Shown one piece after another: positions 1 through 8,919 of a DNA stretch of 64,000 nt. The number at the start of each line of letters is the position of its first letter. The stretch's first letter is position 1. Under the pieces are notes generated by a model, which was given only the letters and a program-made list of their open reading frames with translations, ran no database searches and was not told where the DNA came from. The translations under genes and the position numbers were made by a program. Source of the stretch: Verrucomicrobiia bacterium (GTDB taxonomy: Bacteria > Verrucomicrobiota > Verrucomicrobiia > Limisphaerales > Pedosphaeraceae); contig DATAUW010000021.1 in assembly GCA_036268055.1 (NCBI GenBank), forward strand, positions 21,297 to 85,296, given 5' to 3'.

Positions 1-2
1 GT

Positions 3-1166
3 TTGATGCCCCCGCCGCAACCGGAACGCGTGCCGCTGGAGGAGGCGCATCGCCGCATTCTGGCTGAGCCAATTTATTCGCCACACGATCTGCCGCCATT
101 CGATAATTCGGCGATGGATGGTTACGCCGTGCGCGCCGAAGATTTGCGCGCACTCCAAGTGGATTCGCCAATCGCCTTGAGATTGATCGGTCGCGCCGCT
201 GCTGGAGAAATGTTTGATGGCGAAGTCGTCACGGGAACCTGCGTGCGATTGTTCACGGGGTCAGCGATGCCGCGCGGGGCCGACGCTGTCGTGATGCAGG
301 AAGACACGCACACGGATGCGGCATCGCCCGAAACGATATTTTTTCTCGATGCGCCGCGGCCCTGGGAAAACGTCCGGTTTCGCGGTGAAGATGTGAAGGC
401 CGGCGCGCTGCTGGCCGCGGAACGAACGGAAGTTTCCGCGGGCCACATCAGCTTGCTCGCCGCGGCGGGGGTGACCGAAATTTGCGCGGGACGCCGACCC
501 ATCATCGGCCTGCTGGCCACGGGTTCTGAACTTCTCACGGCAGGTCAGCCACTTGTTCCGGGAAAAATCCACGAGAGCAATCGCCTGACGCTGGCCACGC
601 TGATAAGCGACGCGGGAGGAACGCCAAAAATATTTCCGCTCGTGCCAGATTCTCCCGGCGAAACCCGGCGCGCTTTTGAAACGGCTTTTGCCGAGTGCGA
701 CCTGGTGGTGACTTCTGGCGGCGTGTCCGTTGGTGAAATGGACTTTGTCAAAAGCGCCTTTGAAGAAGCAGGCGGTATTTTGGAGTTCTGGAAAATCGCG
801 ATGCGTCCGGGAAAGCCATTTGTTTTTGGACGGCGCGGGGGAAAATTTTTGTTCGGGCTGCCGGGCAATCCCGTGTCCGCGTTCGTCACTTTTTTATTGC
901 TCGTGAGGCCGGCGTTGCTGCGCTGGCAAGGCGCGTCCTCCGTGGGCTTGCCGATTCATCATGGCATTTTGGCGGAGGCCATTGTCAATCCCGCCGACCG
1001 CCGACATTTCATGCGCGTGACCGTGGATGGGCAGGGAAAAGTTCGCGGCGCAGGAATGCAAGGCTCGCACGTTTTAAGTTCGCTGGCGGCGGCGAACGGC
1101 TTGCTGGATGTGCCGGCGAAGACGACTTGGCCCGCGGGCGCGGCGGTGGTGGTGATGCGCTGGTGA
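3..1166 (+). CDS. moeA: Molybdopterin molybdenumtransferase MoeA (5' partial)
   Basis: Inserts molybdate into adenylylated molybdopterin in the last step of molybdenum cofactor synthesis; cytosolic. The reading frame is open to the left edge of the window. The family normally has some 15-20 residues before the PPPQPERVPLEEAHRRIL stretch seen here, so the true start lies upstream and the TTG/ATG at 3-8 is not the real one. Visible MoeA landmarks are DNSAMDGYAV near residue 35, the MPT-binding segment TSGGVSVGEMDFVK near 240 and GLPGNPVSAFVTF near 288, followed by the small C-terminal beta domain. No other molybdenum gene is visible next to it; the next gene is convergent. The family is certain, the true length is unknown. 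Confidence 0.95.
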   Translation: MMPPPQPERVPLEEAHRRILAEPIYSPHDLPPFDNSAMDGYAVRAEDLRALQVDSPIALRLIGRAAAGEMFDGEVVTGTCVRLFTGSAMPRGADAVVMQEDTHTDAASPETIFFLDAPRPWENVRFRGEDVKAGALLAAERTEVSAGHISLLAAAGVTEICAGRRPIIGLLATGSELLTAGQPLVPGKIHESNRLTLATLISDAGGTPKIFPLVPDSPGETRRAFETAFAECDLVVTSGGVSVGEMDFVKSAFEEAGGILEFWKIAMRPGKPFVFGRRGGKFLFGLPGNPVSAFVTFLLLVRPALLRWQGASSVGLPIHHGILAEAIVNPADRRHFMRVTVDGQGKVRGAGMQGSHVLSSLAAANGLLDVPAKTTWPAGAAVVVMRW

Positions 1167-1186
1167 GGCGTCCGAAAAATCAGCCG

Positions 1187-2347
1187 TCAGAATTTCGGCT
1201 TCAAGACACTGGCACCGAAGGGATCGAGCATTTGCCTGATGGTCTCCGCGGGCTTGGGAGCGGCCACGGCCTTGATCGGATTAGGCATGCCCAGCGCGGT
1301 AGCGGTGGGATCATCAAACACGTGGGAATGCAGTGCTGTCGTGGTCGGATCAATGAGTCCCAAGGTGGGATACAAAGCGCTTCGATGAGATTCACCCGTG
1401 TCCTTCATGGCCTCTTTGTAAAGAGTATCGCCGGTGCTTGAAGACAGGCTTGGAGGGCGCGTGAAATCCTGCAACTCCATTCCCGAACCGGCGATGTGCG
1501 GCAGCTTGGGAGCGGGGAGACTTGGGTCGAGCAATCGTTTGAAATCCTCAAGATTTCTTTGGGCCTGAAGCGCGGTCTGAACTTCCTTCGGCGAAACATT
1601 TCGGACGCCGAACAGGGAGGTGTTTTTTTCCGAACCGCCGCCGGGCAAAGTGGGCATGAAAACATCCCGGTCCGCATCCGGACGGTTGACGCCATCAGGA
1701 AACGCTTCCGTCACCGGACTAAAAGAGCCTGAGCTTGATCCGCTGAAGGGATCTTTTTGGCCCGTGCCCAGGATGGCCATTTCGGTATTGAGCCGGTTCT
1801 GTTTCTCCACGTTTTTCTGGTTGAGGTTCTCGTAGTATTTCTCGACCACCGAAAGATTCCTCTTTGATGTGCTGTCGGTATCGTAAGTTTCCACACCCAA
1901 TGCTTCCTCCACGCCCGCCTCGGAAGTGTCGGGATATAAATCGGACAAATCAGTAAACGCCCAATTCCGTTTGCGGTCCATTTTTTCGCGAGTGCGCCGG
2001 TCGGTGGGCTCCGGTTGAGTTTGCGGGGGCAGGGGAAGGGAGAGGACGCCTTGCATGGAGTCGGGACGAAAACCATTTTTCAGCGGCCCGAAAATATTTT
2101 CCTGCACTTGCCGAAAACCGCTGGGAGTCGGATTCATGCGTTCCAGGGCGGCGCTCAAACTGGAAGTCGAATTTGAAGCAGCAGATGTTACGTCGGGATC
2201 GGAAAATTGAATCGCTTCGCCATGTTCGCCCGCGAGTGCCGACAGGGAAATGCAAGCGGCAACGGTGATGACCGCCAATTTCAAACCAGCTTTCAGATTT
2301 AAACCCGCCAAGTACATTCGCAAGCGGGAATCGTAGGCTAAATTCAT
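1187..2347 (-). CDS. Secreted protein of unknown function
   Basis: I do not recognise this family. The start MNLAYDSRL (2347) is preferred because it gives a plausible signal peptide: a basic stretch, then a hydrophobic core (LAVITVAACISLSALAG) ending near residue 40. An upstream in-frame ATG at 2365 would add six residues. The mature part (about 345 residues) is polar, low in complexity, rich in Pro, Ser, Thr, Asp and Asn, without cysteine pairs or repeats. It looks like an extended periplasmic or surface protein. It is convergent with moeA and followed upstream by lpxA on the same strand at a distance of about 140 bases, so probably transcribed alone. Confidence 0.6.
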   Translation of the reverse strand: MNLAYDSRLRMYLAGLNLKAGLKLAVITVAACISLSALAGEHGEAIQFSDPDVTSAASNSTSSLSAALERMNPTPSGFRQVQENIFGPLKNGFRPDSMQGVLSLPLPPQTQPEPTDRRTREKMDRKRNWAFTDLSDLYPDTSEAGVEEALGVETYDTDSTSKRNLSVVEKYYENLNQKNVEKQNRLNTEMAILGTGQKDPFSGSSSGSFSPVTEAFPDGVNRPDADRDVFMPTLPGGGSEKNTSLFGVRNVSPKEVQTALQAQRNLEDFKRLLDPSLPAPKLPHIAGSGMELQDFTRPPSLSSSTGDTLYKEAMKDTGESHRSALYPTLGLIDPTTTALHSHVFDDPTATALGMPNPIKAVAAPKPAETIRQMLDPFGASVLKPKF

Positions 2348-2485
2348 TTTTCCGTCAAAGCGCATTTTCGTTTATCTTCGACTCTTTAAAGTGGGCGGGC
2401 GTTCATTTTATTGCACGTTGAAATGCGGGCGAGCCACTTGTTTCAACCGGCTCATTATCAAGGGTATCCAAAGTGCCGTTATTGG

Positions 2486-3286
2486 TCATTCCTCCTCGTC
2501 ACTGGCGCCGGGCGCGTTTCGGACGTCGGCGCAGAGGCCGCGTTTTGTTCCGGCGACGAAGTCCATGAGGATTTTTGTCGGCGCGCCGGTGAATTCTTTT
2601 TGTGCTTGTGCCAGAGCATCGCGCAATTTTTGTCCGCTGCAAAACAGGTGGCGATACGCGCGCTTCAACTCGAGTCGTTCCCCTGCGGTGAGCCCGGCGC
2701 GGCGCAGGCCAATGATATTCAAACCGCAAATTCCATTATCGCCGCGCGCGATGGTGTAGGGCGGGAGGTCTTTGCTGATGGCCGAACCACCTTGCATCAA
2801 GGCAAGGGTTCCGATGCGGACGAATTGATGCGCGAGACAATTACCGGAGAGAAAGGCGCGGTCGCCAATCGTCACGTGTCCGCCCAGCAAGGCGCCGTTC
2901 GCGAGGATGACGTGATCGCCGAGATGGGAATTGTGGCCGACGTGGCTGTGGGCCATCAGCAGGCAGTTGGAACCGATGATCGTGTCTTCGGTAATTTTGT
3001 TGGAGCGATGCACGGTGACGTGTTCGCGAAAGACATTGTGCCCGCCGATGCGCAGGCGCGTGGGTTCGTCGCGATATTTCAAATCCTGCGGCGCATCGCC
3101 GATGACGCAACCGGCATGAAAATGATTTTGTTCGCCGATGCTGCTTAACCCGGTCAGATAAACATGCGGCCCGACGACGCATCCCGCTCCGAGTTCCACT
3201 CCCGCGTCAATCACGGCGTAAGGGCCGACGCGCACGGTGGAATCCAATTTCGCTTGTGGATGAATGATGGCGGTTGAATGAATCAT
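2486..3286 (-). CDS. lpxA: Acyl-ACP--UDP-N-acetylglucosamine O-acyltransferase LpxA
   Basis: First step of lipid A synthesis: transfers a 3-hydroxyacyl chain from ACP to UDP-GlcNAc in the cytosol. The protein is built of left-handed beta-helix hexapeptide repeats (for example VRVGPYAVI, IGEQNHFHAGC, IGSNCLL, LGDHVILANGALL). The catalytic histidine lies in LMAHSHVGHN (His118 from the chosen start) and FRIGDN-like substrate residues follow. Start MIHSTAIIHP at 3286 gives 266 residues, close to the 262 of the E. coli enzyme; the ATG at 3310 would add eight residues without a clear ribosome site. Its presence implies an LPS-bearing outer membrane. The rest of the lpx pathway is not in the window; fatty-acid genes that supply the donor lie at 9.3-12.8 kb. 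Confidence 0.95.
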   Translation of the reverse strand: MIHSTAIIHPQAKLDSTVRVGPYAVIDAGVELGAGCVVGPHVYLTGLSSIGEQNHFHAGCVIGDAPQDLKYRDEPTRLRIGGHNVFREHVTVHRSNKITEDTIIGSNCLLMAHSHVGHNSHLGDHVILANGALLGGHVTIGDRAFLSGNCLAHQFVRIGTLALMQGGSAISKDLPPYTIARGDNGICGLNIIGLRRAGLTAGERLELKRAYRHLFCSGQKLRDALAQAQKEFTGAPTKILMDFVAGTKRGLCADVRNAPGASDEEE

Positions 3287-3532
3287 GAAATTAAAATGAC
3301 TTTGCGCCATTGTTCAATTTTGCGGGCGTTAGTATAGCAAAATTTCGGCGGCCATGTCTCGCAACTTTGCAAGTTCGATGACGAAACATTAGCCTTTCTC
3401 ACGCCTGATAAATTAAAAAAAGTTCATAAGCGCGATTAATCGTGACATTCGTTTTAGCCAATGCCTATATGGTCAAAACTCACGCCGATGCTTTCAAAAA
3501 TGAGCATCGAAAATAAAAATTATTCGACCGCT

Positions 3533-4642
3533 ATGAACTCATTTAAAACGCACACCTTTTTTACCGTCCTGGCCGCTGTGGCCCTCTCTGGATCGCATGC
3601 GATGGCGCAGGAAAATGCCGAGGCGCGTCCATACAAAATCGTCAATTCCGCCCAGATGATGGGAGTCGGCGGTGTGGATTATGTTTATGCCGACAATGAT
3701 CAGCGGCGTATTTATGTCCCGCGCGGCGGCGAGACGTTGGTGTTCGATCTCGACACGTTGAAATCCGCGGGCGTCATTCACGACACGAAAAGCGCGCACG
3801 GCGTCGCGGTGGATCCGAAGTCGCATCACGGTTTCAGCAGCAGCAGTCCCGTGGTGATGTGGGACAGCAAGACCCTGGAGACGATCAAGAAGATTGACGT
3901 GAAAGGGCGGCCGGATGGAATTGAGTATGAGCCTTTGACGCAGCGCATTTATGTCCTAAGCCACAGCCAGCCCAATGCGACGGTGATTGACGCGAAGGAT
4001 GGTTCCATCGTGGGCACGATAGATTTGGGCGGTTCGCCGGAACAGGGCGCGAGTGACGGGCGCGGGCATCTTTATGTGGATCTCGAAAACAAGGACAGCA
4101 TCGCCGTGGTGGATGTGAACACGCTCAAGGTCACCGCGCATTATGATCTCGGTGGCAAAGGCGGCGGTCCGGGTGGCCTTGGCCTCGACAGCAAAAATAA
4201 TATTCTCTTTGCCTTCTGCCACGAACCGGCGGTGTGTGTCATTTTAAATGCGGAACACGGCGTCATCCTCGACACGCTGCCGATCGGCAAAGGCACGGAT
4301 GGCGGCGGTTTCAATCCGAACACGATGGAGGCCTTCAGTTCGCAAGGCGACGGTACGTTGACCATCATCAAGGAAAACAGTCCGACGAGTTTCAAGGTTG
4401 AACAAACTGTGCAGACCAAACCGCGCGCGAAGACCTGCACGCTGGACGAAAAAAATAATCAAATCGTTTTGATCACGCTGGAGCGTCCGCAAACGCCTTC
4501 GCCCGCTGACACTGCCGCTCAACAAGCTTCCGTGCCGCCGCAGGTTCGCGCCGCCGAGACGGCTCCCGGTGATAATCCCGGTGCGCGCCGCGGTCGTTTC
4601 AACGGACCAGCGATGCTGGATATTCTGGTTGTGGGGCGGTGA
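3533..4642 (+). CDS. Secreted YncE-like beta-propeller protein
   Basis: Start MNSFKTHTFF (3533) is chosen because it begins a clear signal peptide that ends at AMAQ; an upstream in-frame ATG at 3461 would put 24 polar residues before it. The mature protein shows repeated blades of the YVTN/YncE type (VDYVYADNDQRRIYVPRGGETLVFDLDTLK, RIYVLSHSQPNATVIDAKDGSIVGTIDLGG and others; only parts cited), a seven-bladed propeller fold. The last 45 residues are rich in Ala, Pro and Arg and are probably disordered. Family members are periplasmic and often lack a proven function. No operon partner; the gene stands alone between divergent lpxA and convergent radC. Confidence 0.8.
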   Translation: MNSFKTHTFFTVLAAVALSGSHAMAQENAEARPYKIVNSAQMMGVGGVDYVYADNDQRRIYVPRGGETLVFDLDTLKSAGVIHDTKSAHGVAVDPKSHHGFSSSSPVVMWDSKTLETIKKIDVKGRPDGIEYEPLTQRIYVLSHSQPNATVIDAKDGSIVGTIDLGGSPEQGASDGRGHLYVDLENKDSIAVVDVNTLKVTAHYDLGGKGGGPGGLGLDSKNNILFAFCHEPAVCVILNAEHGVILDTLPIGKGTDGGGFNPNTMEAFSSQGDGTLTIIKENSPTSFKVEQTVQTKPRAKTCTLDEKNNQIVLITLERPQTPSPADTAAQQASVPPQVRAAETAPGDNPGARRGRFNGPAMLDILVVGR

Positions 4643-4656
4643 ACGAAGTTGAACCA

Positions 4657-4681
4657 CCTCTCCCCGCAAGCGGCGGAGAGG
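4657..4681. other. Strong hairpin after the propeller gene
   Basis: CCTCTCC and GGAGAGG pair around an inner CCGC-AA-GCGG stem with one bulged C. It lies 15 bases after the stop of the propeller gene and between two convergent genes. No run of T follows on either strand, so it is not a classical intrinsic terminator, though it may protect the transcript end. Confidence 0.5.
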
Positions 4682-4698
4682 GAGAAGAATCATGCGCG

Positions 4699-4712
4699 TC
4701 GTAAGCTTACGA
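4699..4712. repeat. Perfect 14-base palindrome
   Basis: TCGTAAGCTTACGA reads the same on both strands and pairing can extend outwards to 4695-4716 with one G-T pair. It sits in the 128-base space between two convergent genes. It could be a protein-binding site or part of a shared transcription end; nothing in the sequence decides. Confidence 0.4.
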
Positions 4713-4770
4713 TGCGTTCGTGAAATCGTGCGCGAGGTTTAGTTTTTTTAGAGAAGTGACCGGTTATCTA

Positions 4771-5481
4771 TTAGGCGCCGCAGTAACCCAGTTCGCGGAG
4801 TGAAACGAAATCGCGCGGGCGCTCTTTGGTGCGGCGGCCGAGGATGACGTGATCGAGGACTTCAATCTTCAGCAACTGGCCGGCGCGGATGAGATCGCGC
4901 GTGACTTTGATGTCGGCGTCTGAAGGCGTGGGATCGCCGCTGGGATGATTGTGAACGAGGATGATGGCGGAGGCATTCGCGCTGATGGCGGCCTTGAAAA
5001 CTTCGCGCGCGTGAACGAGCAGGGTGTCCAGCGTGCCTTGCGAAACGATGTCCACGCGGATCAATTTCCGGCGCGTGTTGAGCATGACGATTTGAAAATG
5101 TTCGACTTCGTAATGGCGGTTATCCTCGCGCAAAAGATCGGCGATGCTTTCGGGATTGTCGAGCACGGGCGCTTCCTGGCGAATTTCGAGCACCATGCGG
5201 CGCGCCAGTGTGAACGCGCTTTTCAAAGCGATGGCTTTATCGCGGCCAACACCTTTGATCTTGCGCAAATCCTCGAGCGACGCGCGCGAAAGGCCGTCGA
5301 GCGTGCCGAATTTTTGCAATAACTGTTCGGCGATCTGAATCGCGGAAACGCCTTTCATGCCGGTGCGCAAAAGAATGGCCACCAGCTCGGAATTTTTTAA
5401 CGCATCCGCGCCGTGCGCTACGAGGCGTTCGCGCGGACGTTCGCTGTCGGGCAAATCCTTGATGCGGATGCTTGTGCTCAT
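4771..5481 (-). CDS. radC: RadC family protein (JAMM/MPN+ domain)
   Basis: 236 residues from MSTSIRIKDL. A helix-hairpin-helix region (LRKIKGVGRDKAIAL, residues 72-86) is followed by the RadC JAMM domain with HNHPSGDPTPSDAD at 177-190, in which His177, His179 and Asp190 are the expected zinc ligands and Glu127 the acidic partner. The family was named for a DNA repair phenotype that did not hold up; its true role is unsettled and it often travels with mobile DNA, but here it is embedded in a housekeeping operon. Its ATG overlaps the TGA of the upstream phosphorylase gene (ATGA), so the two are probably translationally coupled. The open frame extends upstream to 5889 but that part only mirrors the phosphorylase gene. 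Confidence 0.93.
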   Translation of the reverse strand: MSTSIRIKDLPDSERPRERLVAHGADALKNSELVAILLRTGMKGVSAIQIAEQLLQKFGTLDGLSRASLEDLRKIKGVGRDKAIALKSAFTLARRMVLEIRQEAPVLDNPESIADLLREDNRHYEVEHFQIVMLNTRRKLIRVDIVSQGTLDTLLVHAREVFKAAISANASAIILVHNHPSGDPTPSDADIKVTRDLIRAGQLLKIEVLDHVILGRRTKERPRDFVSLRELGYCGA

Positions 5482-6782
5482 AGGACTTCGTAAATGAGTT
5501 GAGATTTGGCGGGCGCGGCATCGGCGATCTGGAAAGCGGTTTTCAAACGCTCCAGCGCGGTTTGTGCCTGAGCTTTTCCGACGGCATGCACGCGGCAGAG
5601 CAATTCGTCCACTGCGATTTTTTCGCCGACCGCCGCCATTTCGTCCACGCCGACTTCGGGATGAATCACGGTTTCTTTCGTCAAGCGGCCTCCGCCGAGA
5701 TCGCGAACGACTTCGCCGATGATGCGCGCGTTGCAGCCGGAAATAAAACCATCGCGCTCGGCTTTTAACTCCATGACGACGGGAGCGGTGGAATCGCGTT
5801 GCAATTTCTTTTCGGTGGCGTCGGCATCGGCACCCTGGGCGGCAAGCATCTCGTTCCATTTCGCGCGCGGTTTGCCGGAAGCGAGACATTGGAAGGCGAG
5901 TTGGCGGCCAGCTTCGACACTCGCAACCCGTTTCGTCTGCTCCAGCAAATGCGCGGCGAAGGCAATCACCAGTTCGCGCAAATCATCGGGACCGCGGCCT
6001 TCAAGGCATTCGACGCTTTCTTTCACTTCAAGCCAGTTTCCCGCGGTGCGGCCGAGCGGCGTATCCATGCCGGTGATGAGCGCGCGTGTCTTGACGCCGC
6101 ATTCATTCCCGAGCGCCACCATGGCGGCGGCGAGTTGCCCGGCGCGTTCGCGCGTGGGCATGAAAGCGGCCGCCCCGAATTTCACATCGAGCACCAGCGC
6201 ATGCAAACTCTCCGCAAGTTTTTTAGAAAGAATGGAGGCGGTGATCAGCGGAATGGACGGGACGGTGCCGCTGACATCGCGCAAGGCATACATCGCTTTG
6301 TCCGCGGGAACCATGCGCGCGGTTTGCCCGCAAATAACGCAGCCGACGGTTTGCACATTTTTCACGATGCGTTCCAAATCCAGCGCGGTCGTGAAGCCGG
6401 GAATGGATTCGAGTTTGTCGAGCGTTCCACCGGTGATGCCGAGACCGCGGCCGGAAATCATCGGCACGCGCAAGCCGAGGCACGCGAGCAAGGGCGCAAG
6501 CGGCAGCGAAACTTTATCGCCGACGCCACCGGTGGAATGTTTGTCCACGAGCGGGCGCGGGTCGTTGGGAAAGGTAAGGACGTCCCCGGAATCGCGCATC
6601 GCGAGCGTGAGGCCGCTCGTTTCCTGCGTGTTCAATCCGCGAAAAAAAATCGCCATGAGCATGGCGGACATCTGGTAATCGGGAATTTTTCCACCAACGT
6701 ATTCGGAAATGATTTCCTTGATCTGCGAAACTTCAAGCGCCTGCCCGTCGCGCTTGGATTCGATGAGGGAGAGAAAGTTCAT
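5478..6782 (-). CDS. deoA: Thymidine/pyrimidine-nucleoside phosphorylase
   Basis: Phosphorolysis of thymidine or other pyrimidine nucleosides to base plus (deoxy)ribose 1-phosphate; cytosolic salvage enzyme. Start MNFLSLIESKRDG (6782) gives 434 residues, the usual family length. The N-terminal alpha domain (GGKIPDYQMSAMLMAIFFRG), the phosphate site DKHSTGGVGDK near residue 82 and the family signature SGRGLGITGGTLDKLE near 111 are all present; the C-terminal small domain ends the protein. It starts five bases after the frame-restored end of the J-domain gene and overlaps radC, so three genes form an operon. DeoA and Pdp cannot be told apart from sequence reading alone. Confidence 0.92.
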   Translation of the reverse strand: MNFLSLIESKRDGQALEVSQIKEIISEYVGGKIPDYQMSAMLMAIFFRGLNTQETSGLTLAMRDSGDVLTFPNDPRPLVDKHSTGGVGDKVSLPLAPLLACLGLRVPMISGRGLGITGGTLDKLESIPGFTTALDLERIVKNVQTVGCVICGQTARMVPADKAMYALRDVSGTVPSIPLITASILSKKLAESLHALVLDVKFGAAAFMPTRERAGQLAAAMVALGNECGVKTRALITGMDTPLGRTAGNWLEVKESVECLEGRGPDDLRELVIAFAAHLLEQTKRVASVEAGRQLAFQCLASGKPRAKWNEMLAAQGADADATEKKLQRDSTAPVVMELKAERDGFISGCNARIIGEVVRDLGGGRLTKETVIHPEVGVDEMAAVGEKIAVDELLCRVHAVGKAQAQTALERLKTAFQIADAAPAKSQLIYEVL

Positions 6783-6786
6783 GCTG

Positions 6787-8347
6787 CTATTTTTGTTCCA
6801 CCGCAAAAGATTTCACCGTGACCGTGCTGCCCGCTGGCCCGATTCCCACCGTTCCAGTCAGCGCGTGGTAATCCTTAATTCTGAAAATGAAGCTGGCCGT
6901 CAATGAACACCTTCATGCCCTTGTCCCAAATTTCCCACGTCACCTCATGCCATTCGTTCGGATAAATAAGTCCTCGTCCGGCCACAGCCGTCAAGTCTCC
7001 GGTGAATGGATCATGCACTCGCAATTCCGAGGGGTTGCCTCCCCAATTGAAAATCACCCGGCCCGCCGGCCCGGCGTAAAGCCGCAGATCGGTCGAATCC
7101 GTTTTCGCCACGGTGTGAATGATGAAAGGAACATGAAAAACATTTGTGCTCTTCAATAGTGTCATGGCCGCCACGCTCGTGAGGCTGCTGGCATATAAAG
7201 AAATGCCGTCCGTGCTTCGTGTTATCGTGGGATTACTTATGGAAACCATCGAAGACAAAATATCGTTCGGAATCGGCGCGGGCTTCACCAGATTACCGGA
7301 TGTCTTCGGTTCAATTGGCGTCCGGCTTTCGATACTAAAATTTTTCACCGCAATGGAATCACGATTGCCGCCGATCCCAACCAGTCCATCGATGCGCCGA
7401 TAATTTCCTTTGCCCTCGAAAATCGTTTCGCCATCCGAAGTCACCCTCATGGTGTTCGTGGTGATTTCCCAAACCAACTTGTGCCATTCATTCGTGGCGA
7501 GAAATCCTTTTTTGGCCACGGCAGACATCGCGCTGGTCACGGGATCGTGGACCCGCAGCTCAAACGGATTGTCGGCCCAATTGAAGATAACCATGCCCAA
7601 TCCGTAAATCAGCCGGAGATCGGCGAGGTCGGTTTTCACGGTTGCGCGGATAGTAAGCGGCGCGCGATATGGATGAGTAACGCGAAGCATCGCACGATCT
7701 CCTTTTGGAGTTAAAACCAAACCGTCCGCGGTCTTCGCGGCATCCATGTCATTGAAAGGAACCATTTCGGCGAGCAGATCCGTGGAAGAAGTGTTGATCG
7801 GCGGGGGCGCGGGTTCGGTTTCCTTTACGGCGGATGTTTCGGGAACGGTTGCCGGATGGTTCGTAGGTTCGGGCGGTGATGAATCGTTGTTGGTGCCTGG
7901 AGCGACGGCTGCTGGAGATTCCGTCGGCGCGTTCGGGCGGTTTTGAGATTTCCAATAGAAAAATAATCCGGCGAAAATCACCAGGACGACAACTGCGATA
8001 ATTCCGATGGCTCCCGATTTTCGTTCAGGCGCTTCGGGTGAATCGGCAGCAACTTCCTCTTCAACTGGCGATTTTTCTTGAGCGGGCGGCGGCACGACGG
8101 GTGGGGAATCCGTCTCTGGAGCCGCGATTTGAACTTCGTTCTGAAAGGCGTTGGCGATTAGAAAATCATAAGCGGCATTGATTTCCTTGAGTTTTTCCTG
8201 CGCCTTTAACTGCAAGCGTTCGTTGCCCGCAAAACGGTCGGGATGCCAGACCTGAACCAAGTCGCGGTAGATGCTTTTTAGGTCTTCCAAAGACGTGCCC
8301 GCATCCACGCCAAGAATTTTACGACATCTGGAAATCTCATCCATCAC
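6787..8347 (-). pseudogene. J-domain membrane protein with two concanavalin-like repeats, frameshifted near its end
   Basis: Residues 1-65 form a DnaJ domain with the HPD motif at 35-37. A Pro/Glu-rich stretch follows, then one membrane segment (about 113-132), an Ala/Pro/Thr linker, and two copies of a domain of about 135 residues, each containing the segments VIFNW, ELRVHDP and NEWH. The open frame ends at 6875 (TAA) in the middle of the second copy. Dropping one base near 6880 restores a frame that reads IKDYHALTGTVGIG and ends in VKSFAVEQK, stop at 6787, matching the tail of the first copy (NYRRIDGLVGIG, VKNFSIES). So either the gene has a real one-base insertion or the assembly has an error. 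The restored end lies five bases before the phosphorylase start. The protein would sit in the inner membrane with the J domain in the cytosol. Function unknown. Confidence 0.8.
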
Positions 8348-8403
8348 GCCAAATTATTGAGATTTCGCGGAGCAATTAGCAAGTCAATCAAGGGACGAAA
8401 AAT

Positions 8404-8919
8404 TTATAACGATAAGAGGCGAAGTTGAGTGAAGTTGCGGACATCTATATTTCTTTTTCCAAGCAGGGCCGCCAACTTAAAATCTGTTGTCAGCACAAAA
8501 AATTTTCCCGCGGCCACCTTGCTAATCGCAGTATCGGTCAAACCAAACTCGGGAAAATATTCCTGCTGAGACAATTCTTTTGAAGGGGAATAATGCTCGT
8601 CCGATTCCGTGATAAATAATCGGATCACATTGCAAAACTTCCATCGGTCTTTGCCTTTAAGTTTGTCGGAATGATTGCTTACCTCGGTAAGAATGTGTGG
8701 AGTTGTGATGAGATTCTTAAAGCGTGAGATAATTTCACAAAGCAGGTCGAAATCCGATTCGGAAAAACGCTGATTTGAAATGGGCTTGAACCTTTGGATT
8801 AAACTCCGGTTGGTCAAACCAACCAAATAAAGCATCAGGATATTCGTATCAAGCAGGATGGCCTGCTTGCGATGTTTTCCAAAAATATTTTCCAATATTT
8901 CTGAATAATCCGCGCTCAT
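8404..8919 (-). CDS. PIN-domain protein, probable nuclease
   Basis: 171 residues. The four acidic residues of a PIN active site are in place: Asp24 in LLDTNIL, Glu79 in ILTEVS, Asp129 in GLTDTAI and Asp146 in LTTDFKL. PIN proteins are metal-dependent RNases and many are toxins of type II toxin-antitoxin pairs, but those are usually near 130 residues; this one has a longer middle part. Its ATG overlaps the stop of the upstream small gene (ATGA), so the two are made together. GC content looks lower than in the neighbouring fab genes, which hints at acquisition. Whether it is a toxin is not shown by sequence. Confidence 0.8.
   Translation of the reverse strand: MSADYSEILENIFGKHRKQAILLDTNILMLYLVGLTNRSLIQRFKPISNQRFSESDFDLLCEIISRFKNLITTPHILTEVSNHSDKLKGKDRWKFCNVIRLFITESDEHYSPSKELSQQEYFPEFGLTDTAISKVAAGKFFVLTTDFKLAALLGKRNIDVRNFTQLRLLSL

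Noticed and set aside
5482..5889. N-terminal extension of radC in its open frame
   Set aside because: The sequence is Arg-rich and low in complexity, mirrors the phosphorylase gene, and RadC family members start near MSTSIRIKDL, whose ATG overlaps the upstream stop.
5719..6821. Two long plus-strand ORFs opposite the phosphorylase gene
   Set aside because: Composition is typical of antisense shadows in GC-rich DNA and there is no recognisable domain; the minus-strand gene is certain.
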